This document shows, in pieces, positions 1 to 11,574 of a stretch of 64,000 bases of DNA. This stretch comes from Carnegiea gigantea. Lineage: Eukaryota > Streptophyta > Magnoliopsida > Caryophyllales > Cactaceae. A program made the translations under genes and the position numbers. Location: contig JAKOGI010000354.1 in NCBI GenBank assembly GCA_029747015.1, forward strand, positions 445,001 to 509,000. Reading direction: 5' to 3'. How positions within the stretch are numbered: position 1 is the stretch's first letter; each line of letters opens with the position of its first letter. Below the pieces are notes generated by a model, which saw only the letters and a list, made by a program, of their open reading frames with translations, had not been told where the DNA came from and made no database searches.

Positions 1-993
1 GTATCAAGACCTGCTTTCAAGGTGAAGCGAAATACCTAAACCTAACTAATTACCATTTCTCAAGGGCTTCTAATTTATTTAGGTTCGTTAAGCATACAAT
101 TATCAAATTTGTGGTTTCTCAATTGTGTGCTCTCTCAAGATTCCACACAATCAAGTCAAATCCTACCGTTCAAATATTGAATTTCACCTTTCAATTCTTT
201 ATCCAACACCCAAACATGTAAGAACGTGATCAAATTTCTTGCAAGACAATAATTTTCTAAGATTCGATAAAACAATCCAACGATTCCAAAAATACTCAAA
301 GAGATGAACAACATATCAAGAACATAATTTGCATAAATCCAAAATCAAAACAAAGTCATAATCAAAATTACAAAATATAAATTCAAAGATAATAAGAAAA
401 GAGAAGAGAAAAGAATGCTCAACCAATCAACGCGCTCAAATCCGTCGATTGCAAACCCGGCATGGAATCCTTGAAAATCTTCACTTTAATTCTCTATTTT
501 TTCTAAAATCCTAATCTAATTGCTAAACTTGAAGAAACGAAAAATGGAAATGGATGGGATGCTAGATTGAGGATGCAAACAGCCCCTTTTATGGCAAAAC
601 TCATGGAAGTCGAACAGTGATGAGAATTAATGGAATTAAATCTGCCTAGAAGTTGAAAAGCCATGAGAAAACAAAAGGCTTCGGGGGAAGTGAGGACACC
701 ACAGACCATGGGCACCACCACAGACCATCTGTGGTCGCCACTATTCCAACATTCTTTTGTTCTTTCTTTCTTCCATGAGCATACCAACTCAGGGGCATCT
801 GTGGGGAGTCAAAACACACTCAACGAGGGTCAAAACAAGGGCAAAAACTTCCAAAAACTTGTAAAACACAGAGAAGAACCATACCCAAGCATAAAACAGG
901 AAAAGAAGTATAGATTATAACATAAAGCATGTAATTCTCCCTAAAAATGCAACAAAATGACCCTAAATTGATATACACTTTAAGCACCTATCA
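1..993 (-). repeat. 3' LTR (partial, cut by window edge)
   Basis: This aligns with 4285-5288 of the other LTR with small indels. On the minus strand the LTR starts TGATAGGTGC. The other copy starts TGATAAGTGC. The TATA box seen in the right copy is altered here to CATAAAAGG near 584. The copies differ at many positions, so the insertion is not very recent. Confidence 0.85.
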
Positions 994-1002
994 AACTCCT
1001 CC
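994..1002 (-). other. Polypurine tract next to 3' LTR
   Basis: The minus strand reads GGAGGAGTT immediately before the LTR start TGATAGG. A purine tract in this place primes plus-strand DNA synthesis in LTR elements. Confidence 0.7.
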
Positions 1003-2665
1003 ATGCTTGAACGGTTGCTTGTCCTCAAGCAAACACTAAAGAAAACGAATAAGGGGAGATACATCTAGGACTCAAAACACAACAACCTCCTTAAAATAAG
1101 CAAGCCGTAGCATATCACAAGCAAAATAGCAAGCAATGGCAACACCAAATAGCACGCAAAACATTTCAAAATTAGAAGGATGAGAAGGTTTTCAAAGAAG
1201 TAGAAGAGCACAAGCTCGATATCAAACTGGATCACCTCTAAAAGAACCATATAGCATGTCATGTAAGCACATGGAATTGATTAGAGCTAAACAGACTGGT
1301 AAAACCTAACTTTGGGGAAAATGTGAATCGTTCCAGCTCATGTGTTTGAAATATAACATAGGTTTATTTAAGCCTCATTCCAAAGATGCAATATACCATG
1401 TAATTGCCAAAACTCTCAAATTCCCCACTACTAAAATGCAATGTGTACAACACAATCAAGAGGACTTTATATGGGTTGTAAAGCGGGTTAGAAGGGTTAA
1501 GGAAAAGGAGTTGACAAATGAATTTAGGCAAGGTGAAGCTATTAGCCAAGCAACTAGGGAGCAACCAACTAGGCACTAAGAAGCCATAAAGATCACCAAC
1601 ACTCCAAACCTCAACAATACAATGAACATATCCCAAATGAATCAAACAAGAAATGAGTTAACAAAGAAAAGATGCAAGCTATGCACGTGTCCAATGCCGA
1701 TCAGTTATTTAATTTTCCTTTTTTTCTTTTTTTGGCTCTTTTTTCCTTAACATGATTTTTTTTTTCATTCTTGTTTTTTTTTTCTTCAACATAACTTTTT
1801 GGTTCCCTTTTTTTTCTTTTTGTTTTTTTAGGAAATGAAATGACAATTATAATTATTGAAAGGCATAGGATCACTAACTATCAACTCACAACCGAATACA
1901 TATACATACACAACCCAAACAAGAGGGAACCAAAGAAAATGGTCAATGTCATCAATCCCCCAACAAACCAACATGCCAAAGCCACCTTAAACTCAATTAT
2001 TTCCAAAACCACCCACTGCATAGATGAAGTGACACTGCATAAACTTGGCTTAAAAGGTAAGAATATGTGTTTGGCCAAGGGCTAATATGAAATGTTCACT
2101 ATAAAGACAGATATCGTCAACTATGCACATGCTAATGTGGTTTTGAACAAGAGCCTAGGCAAGTTCTAGAGATGCAACATGGAAGAGTCACACATATGAA
2201 AGAAACATGAGACTAAATATAATGAATTAGTCCAAATAGGGCTCAAAATCTCACGGGACATCCACCAAAGTCACAATTAGCTTATAAAATGACTCTTTTG
2301 TACCAACATTAGTGCTAATGATTCCATGGGATAACAAAGTTCTCAATCAAGACAAAGGCCAAAACAAGAAATATTTACACAACCTTTAAAATCTTAAGCA
2401 CCAAAAGGGACTGCACATCAAAAGTTACTCAAGCTCATGAAAGCTATTTTTCCTAAACGGAAGTATCATTGGAGGTTATCTCAAATCAATCTACCATCCC
2501 TACATGCAATCCTATATACAATACCTAAAATGCAGCTAAATGCAAAACACTATTACAAACTAAAAAAAAAAAAACCTAAAACTACATGCTCTAACAAGTA
2601 TGCAAGCTAATAACCGAAATAGAAAACATGAAACTATCTTTCCCCCATACTTAAATGAAGCATTA
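1003..2665 (-). other. Non-coding part of the element's interior
   Basis: No convincing coding sequence is seen on either strand. A T/C-rich stretch at about 1706-1842 (A/G-rich on the element's own strand) could be an internal purine tract. Short open frames here have no recognisable motif. Confidence 0.5.
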
Positions 2666-3853
2666 TTATTCAAAGGAAAGAAAGTAAGAGAAGGGAAAGG
2701 AAACAAAACATAACGATTTCACCAGGTTAGATACTGAGTACACTAAGCTAGGGCCTCCACACAAATGGGTCAAATGGAGTATCAGCCACTCCATCACAAC
2801 TTCAAGACTTAGCTCATCAAAATTAGATGCCATTAAAGCACTCATGAGCTTATCAAAATCCTGGGACCACAATTTAGAAAATAAAAGGAAATAGGCAATA
2901 ATGAAAACCACACCAAAGACATTAAGTATCCTCTTAACATTATAAATGGCCTTAGAAAAATCATAGGAAGGATTAAAGAATGTAGTCTACATGACTTTCT
3001 TAGGCAAGTCCTCTACGCATATACAATAAGGGTCAATGGAGGAATCATACCCTCTAAAGTAACCTAAGGACACATAATCATCAACATTTCCACTAAGCAT
3101 ACTAAACATGTTATCCTCATAGCCTAAATCAATATTAGCATCACAAATCAAGAAACTATTAATGGGCTCATTAAGATAATACTCGGGAGATTGAGAGGGT
3201 AGTGAACAAGGAGGTGAAACATGGGAATGATCAAGGGGGTTGGCGAGAACATTATTACAACCAAGGCTAGGAGATTCCTCATGCATAAACACATCACATG
3301 ACCCCTCCAAAGACGTCTCAGCTAGATCATGCACTTTATCAAATATATCTTTTAACTCAAAACATGCATTAGTAACAGTAAATCTAGCAACTACCCCAAA
3401 AGGCTCACCTACCTCGAGCCCCATGCATTGAGTTAAAGGAAAGGATGAATTAGGTAAGGTCGAGACAACATCAGTATTATCCCAGGGTGATAAAAAGTTA
3501 GGTTGAGCATAGCATGCATAATAAGGACACAAATTAGTATCATGGTCGAAACGATTACACAAATCACACCAAAAAGAAACATAATAAGATCTAGCATAAA
3601 ATGCATAAGGATCAAAGAATGAATATCTACAAATAAGACTAGCCTTCTCAAACTCAAATGAATCCCAAACAATCCACTCAAGCAAATACCATGTCTTATC
3701 AACATTTTTACCATGAAAATCCCAATACTCTAAAAGAGCTCGGGTTTTACTATTTAGACCCTCATCAACAATGTCTAAAATTTCCCATTTACCCACACAA
3801 TAAACACATTGAGTAAAAAAGACATTTAAACGTTTAAATACCTCCAAAATAAT
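2666..3853 (-). pseudogene. Gag-like protein with CCHC knuckle and C-terminal hydrophobic segment, one nonsense codon
   Basis: One frame stays open from about 3853 down to 2666 apart from a single TAG at 2984-2986. The part before the stop is about 286 codons and has a zinc knuckle of the form C-X2-C-X4-H-X4-C (CDLC...H...C), the nucleic-acid-binding motif of retroelement Gag proteins. After the stop the same frame continues about 106 codons and includes a hydrophobic run beginning VFGVVFIIAYFLL, long enough to cross a membrane. The TAG sits where tryptophan (TGG) is plausible. The frame has no ATG at its start: it opens after a TGA at 3854-3856 and the first usable codon is TTG, so the amino end may be lost or frameshifted. 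The protein would package element RNA. The role of the hydrophobic tail is unknown. Confidence 0.65.
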
Positions 3854-4010
3854 TCATGCTCGAATTAGGAAAAATGGAGAATGGCCATTAGTTTTTTTCC
3901 TTCAAAATTTTTTTTAATTTTCAAAAAAAAAAATTTTAGTTTTTTTTTTGCCAAAGAAAAACAAAATGCTTAGTCAAACCTATGAGAAAAACCCAATATT
4001 CAATACTATT

Positions 4011-4027
4011 ACCCGGTAACGGCACCA
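4011..4027 (-). other. Primer-binding site, tRNA-Asp type
   Basis: The minus strand reads TGGTGCCGTTACCGGGT, a near match to the complement of the plant tRNA-Asp(GUC) 3' end, whose perfect form is TGGCGCCGTTGCCGGGG. It lies 6 bases from the 5' LTR end, as expected of a retroelement primer site. Confidence 0.8.
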
Positions 4028-4033
4028 AAAACT

Positions 4034-5288
4034 TGGTAAGACCGCAAGCACATAGTGGCGTTGTAGTAAATTAAGGTCGATCCCACAGAGACTAGGTTGA
4101 TCTATTTAGTTATATTTTTTTAAGATAGGCTAAGCGAATCAATACTCGATGTTGAAATTAAACTAACAACTATCTAATCTAATGAATAAATAATCAAGAA
4201 ATTATACAAGACTAGCAATCTCTCCATTCACGTATCAATCAACTATTTCTTCCTCAATAGATTATTTTAAAACTGACAATCAAAGTATCACGACCCTCTT
4301 TCAAGGTGAAATGAAATACCTAAATCTAACCAATTATCATTTCACAAGTGCTTTTGATTTGTTTAGGTTCGTTAATCATACGGTTATCAAATTTATGGTT
4401 TCTCAATTGGTGTGCTCTCTCAAGACTCCACACAATCAAGTCAAATCCTATGGTTGAAGTATCAAATTTCACCTTTCAGTTTTTTATCCAACACCCAAGA
4501 CATGCAAGAAGGTGATCAAGTTTCTTGCAAGACAATAATCTTCTAAGATTCAATAAAACAATCCAACGATTCCAAAAATACTCAAAGAGATAAACAACAA
4601 ATCAAGAACATAACTGGTATTTGCATAAATCCAAAATCAAAACAAAGTCATAATCAAAATTACAAAATATAAATTCAAAGATAATGAGAAAAGAGAACAG
4701 AAGAGAAGAGAAATGCTCAGCAGATTAACGCGCTTGAATTCATCGATTGCAAACCCGGTATGGAATCCTTGTAAATCTTCACTTCAATTCTCTCTCTTTC
4801 TAAAATCCTAATCTGATTGATAAACTTGAAGAGAGGAAAGATAGAAATGGATGGGATGATGGATTGAGGATGTAAACAGCCCCTTTTATAGCAAAACTCC
4901 TGGAAGCTGAATAGCCATGAGAATTAATGGAATTAAATCTGCCTGAAAGTTGAAAAGTTGCGAGAAAACAAAAGGCCTCAGGGGAAATGAGGACACCGTG
5001 GACCGTGGGCACCACCACGGACCATCCGTGGTGGCCACTGTTCCGACATTCATTTGTTCTTTCTTCCTTCCACGGGGTAGCAACTCATGAGCATCCGTGG
5101 GGAGTCAAAACACACTCAACTAGGGTCAAAACAAGGGCAAAAAGTTCCATGAACCTGTAAAATACAAAAAAGAACCATACCCAAGCGTAACACCGGAAAA
5201 GGAGTATAGATTATAACATAAAGCACGTAATTCTTCCTAAAATGCAATAAAATGACGCTAAATTGATATACACTTTAAGCACTTATCA
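4034..5288 (-). repeat. 5' LTR, 1,255 bp
   Basis: On the minus strand it begins TGATAAGTGC and ends TTACCA, the TG...CA form of LTRs. It is bounded inside by the tRNA-Asp primer site and outside by Ty3/gypsy coding sequence. Confidence 0.85.
4880..4890 (-). promoter_or_regulatory. TATA box of the LTR promoter
   Basis: The minus strand reads TATAAAAGGGG, a good TATA box about 400 bases into the LTR. It is the likely core promoter for element RNA. It is damaged in the other LTR. Confidence 0.5.
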
Positions 5289-5339
5289 ACTTTCTTTAAT
5301 TGCGTGGTTCTTGCCATACGAACCTATTTGCTAGGAATA

Positions 5340-6222
5340 ACTCAAAAGGTAAGTTTTATAAAGGGTTTTTTTGATCTTAGTGTATAGTCATGATGAGGCA
5401 TCTCATGTGAAATAGCTCTCTCAAATGTTCCAAGTGTTGGGGCAACAAAAGTTATATGCCAAGCTTGAGAAGTGTGAACTATTCACTCCTCAAGTTGTTT
5501 TTCTTGGCTATGTTGCATCCGGTGAGGGAATTCAAGTTGATGAATCTAAGATTGAGGCTATCAAGAGTTGGCTTACTCCCATCTCCATCATCGAAGTATG
5601 AAGCTTTCATAGGTTGGCCTCTTTCTATCACTGATTCATCAAAGATTTTAGCTCTATTATGGCTCCATTAACCGAAAACATGAAGAAATGAGCCTTTGAT
5701 CGTACAAGGCCGCCTAAAAAGCCTTTGAAACAATCAAGGATAGGCTATGTTTGACTCCTATCTTAGCTCTCCCAACTTCGATCTTCTTTTTAAAGTTAAG
5801 TGTGATGCTAGTAGCATTGGAATTGGCATAGTTCTCACTCAAGCCAAGCGCCCTCTAGTTTTTTTAGTAAGAAATTCAATGGTTTGAGACTCAACTACTC
5901 CGCTGATGACAAGGAATGTTATGACATTGTTAGAGCCTTAGAACAGTGGAGTCATTACCTCAAGCCCAAGCACTTTGTGTTCCATTTAAATTATAAGGCA
6001 TTGTCCTACATTAATGGTCAACACAAGTTGCACACAACAGATGCCAAGTGGGTTGGGTTCCTTCAATCTTTCACCTTCTCTTGTAAGCATAAGAGTGGAA
6101 AAGAGAATATTGTGGCTGATACCTTATCAAGAAGATATGCTCTCCTTTTGGTTCTTAAGGACAAGGTTCTTAGATTTCATTCCATTGAAGCTATGTGTAA
6201 TAAAGATGAAGACTTCAAGTAA
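5340..6222 (+). pseudogene. Ty3/gypsy reverse transcriptase end and RNase H
   Basis: Reading across frames, 5400-5680 gives the thumb-side part of reverse transcriptase (KLEKCELF, VFLGYVASGEGI, then an SFIGLASFY-like stretch split by a frameshift). The YxDD region before it is not readable as intact. RNase H follows: KCDAS at about 5800, then [17 protein letters not shown] and ending ADTLSRR, so the acidic residues of the RNase H family are largely present. Several frame changes occur between 5580 and 5880. In a live element this domain copies RNA into DNA and removes the RNA strand. Confidence 0.8.
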
Positions 6223-6299
6223 GTGGTGGTGAATCCTTTTACCTTAGCTCTTTCACTCTATAAGATGGTTTCCTCTTTAAGGAAAACAAACTATGCATC

Positions 6300-7455
6300 C
6301 CCAAAAGTCCTCTAGGGGACTTAATTATCAAGGAGGCTCATGAAGGAGCCTTAGCCAGTCACTTTGGCATTAACAAGACCCTTGAGATACTCAAGAAGCA
6401 TTTTTATTGGCCTAAGATAAGAGAGGATGTTCATAGGGTGATCACAAGGTGCAACATTTATCACATGACTAAGAGTTACTTTCATCAAGGCCTATACACT
6501 TCTTTTCTAGTCCCTACAAGGCCTGGGGATAACACTAGCATAGACTTCATTGTGGCCCTCCCAAGGATACCATGAGGAAAAGATACTATCATAGCAGTAG
6601 TGGATCGATTCTCCAAAACGGGTCACTTCATTGCGTGCTACAAAAGTGATGATACTACCTACATTGCAGACCTCTTCTTCAAAGAAATTATGAGCCTTCA
6701 TGGTATTTCAAGAACCATCATTTCAGATAGGGACACTAAATTTCTATCTCACTTTTGGAGATCCCTATACAGACTTATGGGGACTAAGTTGCTCTTTGGC
6801 ACTACTTGCCACCCTCAAACCGATGGATAAATGGAGGTGGCAAATAGAACTCTCACAACTTTACTAAGGGGTATGGTGAGCAAGAGTTTGAGAGATAGGG
6901 ACGTCAAGCTTGCTCATGCCGAATTCGCCTACAATAGGGCTCCTTCCTATACTAGCTCTCACTCCCCCTTTGAAGTCTGCTATTGCCTTAACCCTCGTAC
7001 TCTCATTGATCTTATTCCCATTTGCAAAGAATCAAAGGTGAGTTTTGAAGTCGAAGTAAGAGCTAAGGAGTTGAAGAGGCTATATGAACAAGTGAGAGCG
7101 AAAATTGAGAAAGCGAATAAGCAATGCAAGCATAAAGCCAAAATAAATTACCCATAACTTGAGTTCAAGTTGAGTGATTTTGTGTGGTTACACTTGAGGA
7201 AAGAAAGATTCCCTTCAAGGAGGAAGAACAATCTTATGGCCACAGGAGATGGTCCATACAAGGTGGTACAAAGGGGGGAATGCTTACAAAATAAAGCTTC
7301 TAGGAGAGATGCAAATATCCACCACCTTTAATGTTGGGGATCTCACTCTATACCTTAAATATGATGAAAGACATAATGAAGATTTGAGGGAAAATCCTCT
7401 TCAAGGGAGAGGGGTTGATGTGGACCAAACTTCAAGCTTGGACCTACTTTCATAA
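6300..7455 (+). pseudogene. Ty3/gypsy integrase
   Basis: The zinc-binding domain is visible at 6320-6480 (HEGALASHFGI... then HFYWPKIREDV). The core follows at 6520-6870, with [19 protein letters not shown] and CHPQTDG before the glutamate of MEVANRTL, so the D,D,E catalytic residues can all be seen. A TAA replaces the usual glutamine after CHPQTDG. The C-terminal part (DFVWLHLRKERFPS, GDGPYKVV, then ATFNV-like ISTTFNVGDL) continues after a frameshift near 7270. A chromodomain is not visible. Confidence 0.8.
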
Positions 7456-8251
7456 GCAAGGGTCTTGAATCAAGTAGGCTCAATATTGACCTCTAGGTCA
7501 AGGGTAGGTCTTCCTAGGTCAATGTTGACTTAGAACCTTTGAGGAGGTCCAATTAAGCTTAAGAAAGATGGTTGGGTAATTAGTAGCCCTAGATAAGGAG
7601 TTTAGCTACTTATCCTCAATTCTAGCTCAGTTTTAACTAGAACAATAGGCTCCAATTTTTGTAAATTATACATGGATGGATAGCCCAAGATTTCTAACTT
7701 CCAACAAGCCTTGAATCACATTTAGACTCTAAGTATTGAGAAAGTTATGGATTGTGATCTTTGAGATTAATTAGCATGGGATGGTGTAGTATAGCCTTCT
7801 TAAAGCTCTCTAAAAGATAGAGGATGAATCCTGAAAAATACAGCTCATCACGATTATGATTATCTTAGCATCTTGATTTATTTTTTAAGGGTATTTTCTA
7901 AGCCCCCTATTGGCCCACTTGCCTACTCATATAATAGCTAATCCCCCCCCCCCAATTGGGTATTTATAGACTCAATTATCTCCATGAGAATTCAGACTTA
8001 TTGAATGATATGAAAGCTTGAATCTTTATGCTTTCTCAAATCTCAAATTCTCTCTCTCTAAGGAGGATGGTGATTTGAGTTAACCCTTTTAATCTAATCT
8101 TTAGTGCTAAGACTTTAGAGGGTTAAAGGGTGGATGGATTTATCCCTTGGTTACCTATTTCAAGAATTGATTCATCTCCATTAGAGGATTTCTTTTATTT
8201 GGAGATTCTTTCTTTCTCTTGGTACATCTTTGGAAAGATTGAACTGTAACA
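7403..8251 (+). repeat. Polypurine tract and probable 3' LTR of the Ty3/gypsy element
   Basis: AAGGGAGAGGGG (7403-7414) directly follows the coding end, and TGATGTGG starts at 7416-7417. A TATA-like TATTTATAG occurs near 7962. The right end is a guess (TGTAACA at 8245-8251), because the matching 5' LTR is missing from the window. Confidence 0.4.
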
Positions 8252-8945
8252 TCCTTTGGGCTCATCTTTATAGATTTCTCACTTTTATTTGGTCAAATAA
8301 AATTCATCGTGCATCAAGGAGAGATGTGCATCTTTTTTCCTTTCAGTACATTATTCTAACTACATTCACTATTTGTAATTATCTTTTATTTCTATGTTGG
8401 GTTTTAACTTACATTATGGTTAAGTTATGAGATGTTTTTTCCTTTGTCCTTGTTCGTATGGGTACGTAATCTCTCTCTCTGTCTATTTAAATGTTGACAT
8501 CTTTTAAAATGCTAAAAACTACTTTGTTGAACTTAATTATACTAATTAGTATAGTAACACAAGTTGGTTCAGGTCATTTGCCACTTGCTTCCTTGAATAA
8601 GATCTCATATTCGAGTCTCGTGAATGTAGAAAATCTATGATGGTATAATTTCACCCCTTTATTGATCAATGGTAACTCGAGTCTCATGAAATAGAGGCCC
8701 AAATACTAAAAAAAGTACTAATTATTATATGTAACTTAATTTTTAATTAATCTATTCTCTCGAAATTAACTAATTACTTAATTGATGTTTTACAAACATA
8801 AAAAATAATAAATGATGTTTAAATAGTTGCTCAATATTTATTTAAATTGTAATCTGTACTAATAATCAGTATACAAACTTATACATCATAATAATTATAT
8901 GTCTTTTAACCTATGAAAGCGCAATAAGTCAAGTTACTATTCATA
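8252..8945. other. AT-rich intergenic DNA
   Basis: No gene, RNA or repeat boundary is recognised here. Confidence 0.4.
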
Positions 8946-9131
8946 TATTTCCTTCGTCCCATATTCATAGTCAATTTTAGAAAATATGCAAAAATAAGTA
9001 TTAAATATATTTACATTGTTGAGATGAGTTTTCAACCAATAAAGATAATGTTAAATTATTAAAAAAGTAAACTTTGGCAATAATATAGAGATATAAGTGT
9101 CCTTGATAATGAATTTGGGATGGAGGGAGTA
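8946..9131. mobile_element. Stowaway-type MITE (Tc1/mariner group)
   Basis: The terminal inverted repeats are TATTTCCTTCGTCCCATATTC on the left and, reading inward from the right, TACTCCCTCCATCCCAAATTC. This CTCCCTCCGTCCC-type end flanked by TA is diagnostic of Stowaway elements. The 186-bp interior is AT-rich and non-coding. Confidence 0.8.
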
Positions 9132-9982
9132 CTATTTATTGTTATTCATAGACAATTCACTTGCACCCCAAAAAAAAAAGGAGCTAACATTTGAACAAGT
9201 ACACATTAGGTTAACCAGGTTCCAATTTTAAGATTTGAGCACCACTTTAACATTAGACTTTTTTCTTGAATTCTTATTTAGTAATAGTAAAATTATTTTT
9301 CTTTATATGGGGAAAAAACAATGGAGGAAATTAACATCCCTCTCTAACTTGTATGCTTGTTATGGGCCTTTTTGAACTTGAATTTTAATATAACATGAAC
9401 TCAAGGAGTAACATTGATAGTATTGATTTATGTAATTTTATGCAAACACTAATTTTAATGCCCAATAATGTTTACCACACTAGCCAAATAAACTCAAGAT
9501 TTTTACTATTTATCCAAAAATCATCGCACTTTCATATAAGCAATATAAATTGATTTAAGGAAGATGAAAATGGCTTGTACGTTCATTAACAATGTTTTAA
9601 TTAATTAAATTGGACCCCATTTATGAAATTAATGTGGCCTTTCACATACTATCTAACAACCATTAGTGTCAAATGTGTTCATTTAAGATATTCGATAGCT
9701 TGAAAACATGCATATGAAATACAATACCCCTAAATTCCTATAGTAATCGGCAATTTGAATTCATCAACTTAATGAATCAAGCATAATTTTACATAAAAAT
9801 TTTTAAAAAGCTTATATAAAGCCATTGATAAATTGTATTCTTTACAGCATTCCCTTTCAAATTGCACAAGCCGATTTATACACTCATATAACCCTTTTTA
9901 AGCGCATGACAACTATCTTAGTTACTTTACCAAGAATAAAATGATATAAACATTTTGTAATCAACCTTTTTACTTCTTCCAT

Positions 9983-9985
<3 letters not shown>
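9132..9985. other. AT-rich intergenic DNA
   Basis: I see no supportable feature. Confidence 0.4.

Positions 9986-10040
<55 letters not shown>
9986..10040. repeat. (TA)n microsatellite, left part
   Basis: Pure TA repeat. Together with 11520-11572 it forms one tract that was split by the LTR element between them. Confidence 0.95.
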
Positions 10041-10044
<4 letters not shown>

Positions 10045-10655
10045 AGGAAATTAGTGCGGTAATAATAGCGGAAGTGATAGGATGAAACAGATATTCAGAA
10101 ATTCAAACCAGAATAACAGGAACAAAACAGCGACACACAAGATTTACGTGGAAACCCAAAACGGGAGAAAACCACGGGCGGCAACACCGACACAAAATCC
10201 ACTATCATATGAGTTAGTACAGAACGATCTCATTCCCAATACAGAGATCAACAACAAGAGAGACACAGATCTCAAACACCCAAGAAAGAGATCAATTACA
10301 ACGAAAATCTCTCAATACTAACTCCCAACAAAAAGTGGAATAGAAAAGGGAATTGCCCACAGGCACTCCCAAGTTGCACCGCATCAAACAAGGTTAAACA
10401 ACCTAGTATTTATAGGGAAGCCCCACATGTACCAAGGGTTCAATCCTAGCCGCAAACATATGTCTTGGCCACCAACCATCAACTTTCCAAAAAAGGAAAA
10501 ATCTTCAACCCAAAGTATGGAAATAATATAATTTCCATAATACAGAAGATCTCAAACACACAACATGATCTTGGATGCCAAGAAATAATCTCACAAAAGG
10601 AAATAACTTTATTTATTTCCAAAACCGGCAAAGGAATTTGGGACAAATCCCAACA
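10041..10655 (-). repeat. 3' LTR of the compact element, 615 bp
   Basis: It begins TGTTAGGAAATT and ends ATCCCAACA on the plus strand. A TATA box lies on the minus strand at about 10408-10417 (CTATAAATA). Confidence 0.9.
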
Positions 10656-10904
10656 AACTCCACCTTGGACCAAATTCCTCATCCGTCAACGATCCACGCC
10701 TCTTCTTTTGGTCTGCTGCCCATTGTTCGTCAGTTATCTTCTCGGGTTTTACGTGAGGTCCCTTCAGAACCTTCTACAACCCGTATTGAATGAGAACTGC
10801 TCTCATCTGCACCTTCCAGAGATTAAAACTAATATCTCCATCGAATTTCTGAATATCTACCCTCATGATAGAAGACATCCTATAACCAGAACTCTGATAC
10901 CACT
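10656..10904 (-). other. Interior of the compact element: PPT, short spacer, tRNA-Met primer site
   Basis: On the minus strand 10886-10902 reads TGGTATCAGAGTTCTGG, the classic initiator-tRNA-Met primer site of plant copia-type elements, 2 bases from the 5' LTR. At the other end 10656-10667 reads AAGGTGGAGTT on the minus strand, the polypurine tract. The 220 bases between them carry no recognised protein. Confidence 0.85.
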
Positions 10905-11514
10905 TGTTAGGAAATTAGAGAGGTAATAATAGCGGAAGCGATAAGATGAAACAGATATTCAGAAATTCAAACCAGAATAACAGGAACAAAACAGCGACAC
11001 ACAAGATTTACGTGGAAACCCAAAACGGGAGAAAACCACGGGCGGCAACACCGACACAAAATCCACTATCATATGAGTTAGTACAGAACGATCTCATTCC
11101 CAATACAGAGATCAACAACAAGAGAGACACAGATCTCAAACACCCAAGAAAGAGATCAATTACAACGAAAATCTCTCAATACTAACTCCCAACAAAAAGT
11201 GGAATAGAAAAGGGAATTGCCCACAGGCACTTCCAAGTTGCACCGCATCAAACAAGGTTAAACAACCTAGTATTTATAGGGAAGCCCCACAGGTACCAAG
11301 GGTTCAATCCTAGCCGCAAACATATGTCTTGGCCACCAACCATCAACTTTCCAAAAAAGGAAAAATCTTCAACCCAAAGGATGGAAATAATATAATTTCC
11401 ATAATACAGAAGATCTCAAACACACAACATGATCTTGGATGCCAAGAAATAATCTCACAAAAGGAAATAACTTTATTTATTTCCAAAATCGGCAAAGGAA
11501 TTTGGGACAAATCC

Positions 11515-11519
<5 letters not shown>
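10905..11519 (-). repeat. 5' LTR of the compact element, 615 bp
   Basis: Near-identical copy of 10041-10655 at a constant offset of 864 bases, with no indels. Confidence 0.9.

Positions 11520-11572
<53 letters not shown>
11520..11572. repeat. (TA)n microsatellite, right part
   Basis: Pure TA repeat continuing the tract at 9986-10040 on the other side of the inserted element. Confidence 0.95.

Positions 11573-11574
<2 letters not shown>

Larger units (their letters stand above)
1..5288 (-). mobile_element. Non-autonomous LTR retrotransposon, Gag-like protein only
   Basis: Two long direct repeats (1-993 and 4034-5288) align base for base over most of their length and enclose about 3 kb. Read on the minus strand, the right copy is the 5' LTR, followed by a primer-binding site complementary to the 3' end of plant tRNA-Asp, an internal region with one Gag-like reading frame, a purine-rich tract and the 3' LTR, which runs off the left edge of the window. 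No protease, integrase or reverse transcriptase motif is visible in the 3-kb interior, so the element must depend on enzymes from another element. The right end lies directly against a broken Ty3/gypsy coding region, so it probably inserted into that older element. The far target-site duplication lies outside the window and cannot be checked. Confidence 0.85.
5289..8251 (+). mobile_element. Decayed Ty3/gypsy retrotransposon, 5' part missing
   Basis: Coding remnants follow the Ty3/gypsy order: end of reverse transcriptase, RNase H, zinc-binding integrase domain, integrase core, integrase C-terminal region, polypurine tract and probable 3' LTR. The 5' half is absent because the neighbouring LTR element abuts at 5288. 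Many stops and frameshifts show it is inactive. Confidence 0.85.
10041..11519 (-). mobile_element. Compact (TRIM-like) LTR retrotransposon, 1,479 bp
   Basis: Two 615-bp LTRs (TGTTAGG...CCCAACA) enclose only 249 bp. On the minus strand the interior starts with a primer-binding site for initiator tRNA-Met and ends with a purine tract. There is no room for and no trace of gag or pol. The LTRs differ at about 8 of 615 positions by eye, so the insertion is fairly recent. TA repeat lies on both sides, so the target duplication cannot be distinguished from the repeat. Open reading frames of 79-153 codons in the LTRs are duplicated by the LTRs themselves and have no protein motif. Confidence 0.9.

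Noticed and set aside
503..920. Open frames inside the left LTR
   Set aside because: They overlap on opposite strands, recur partly in the other LTR, and show no domain.
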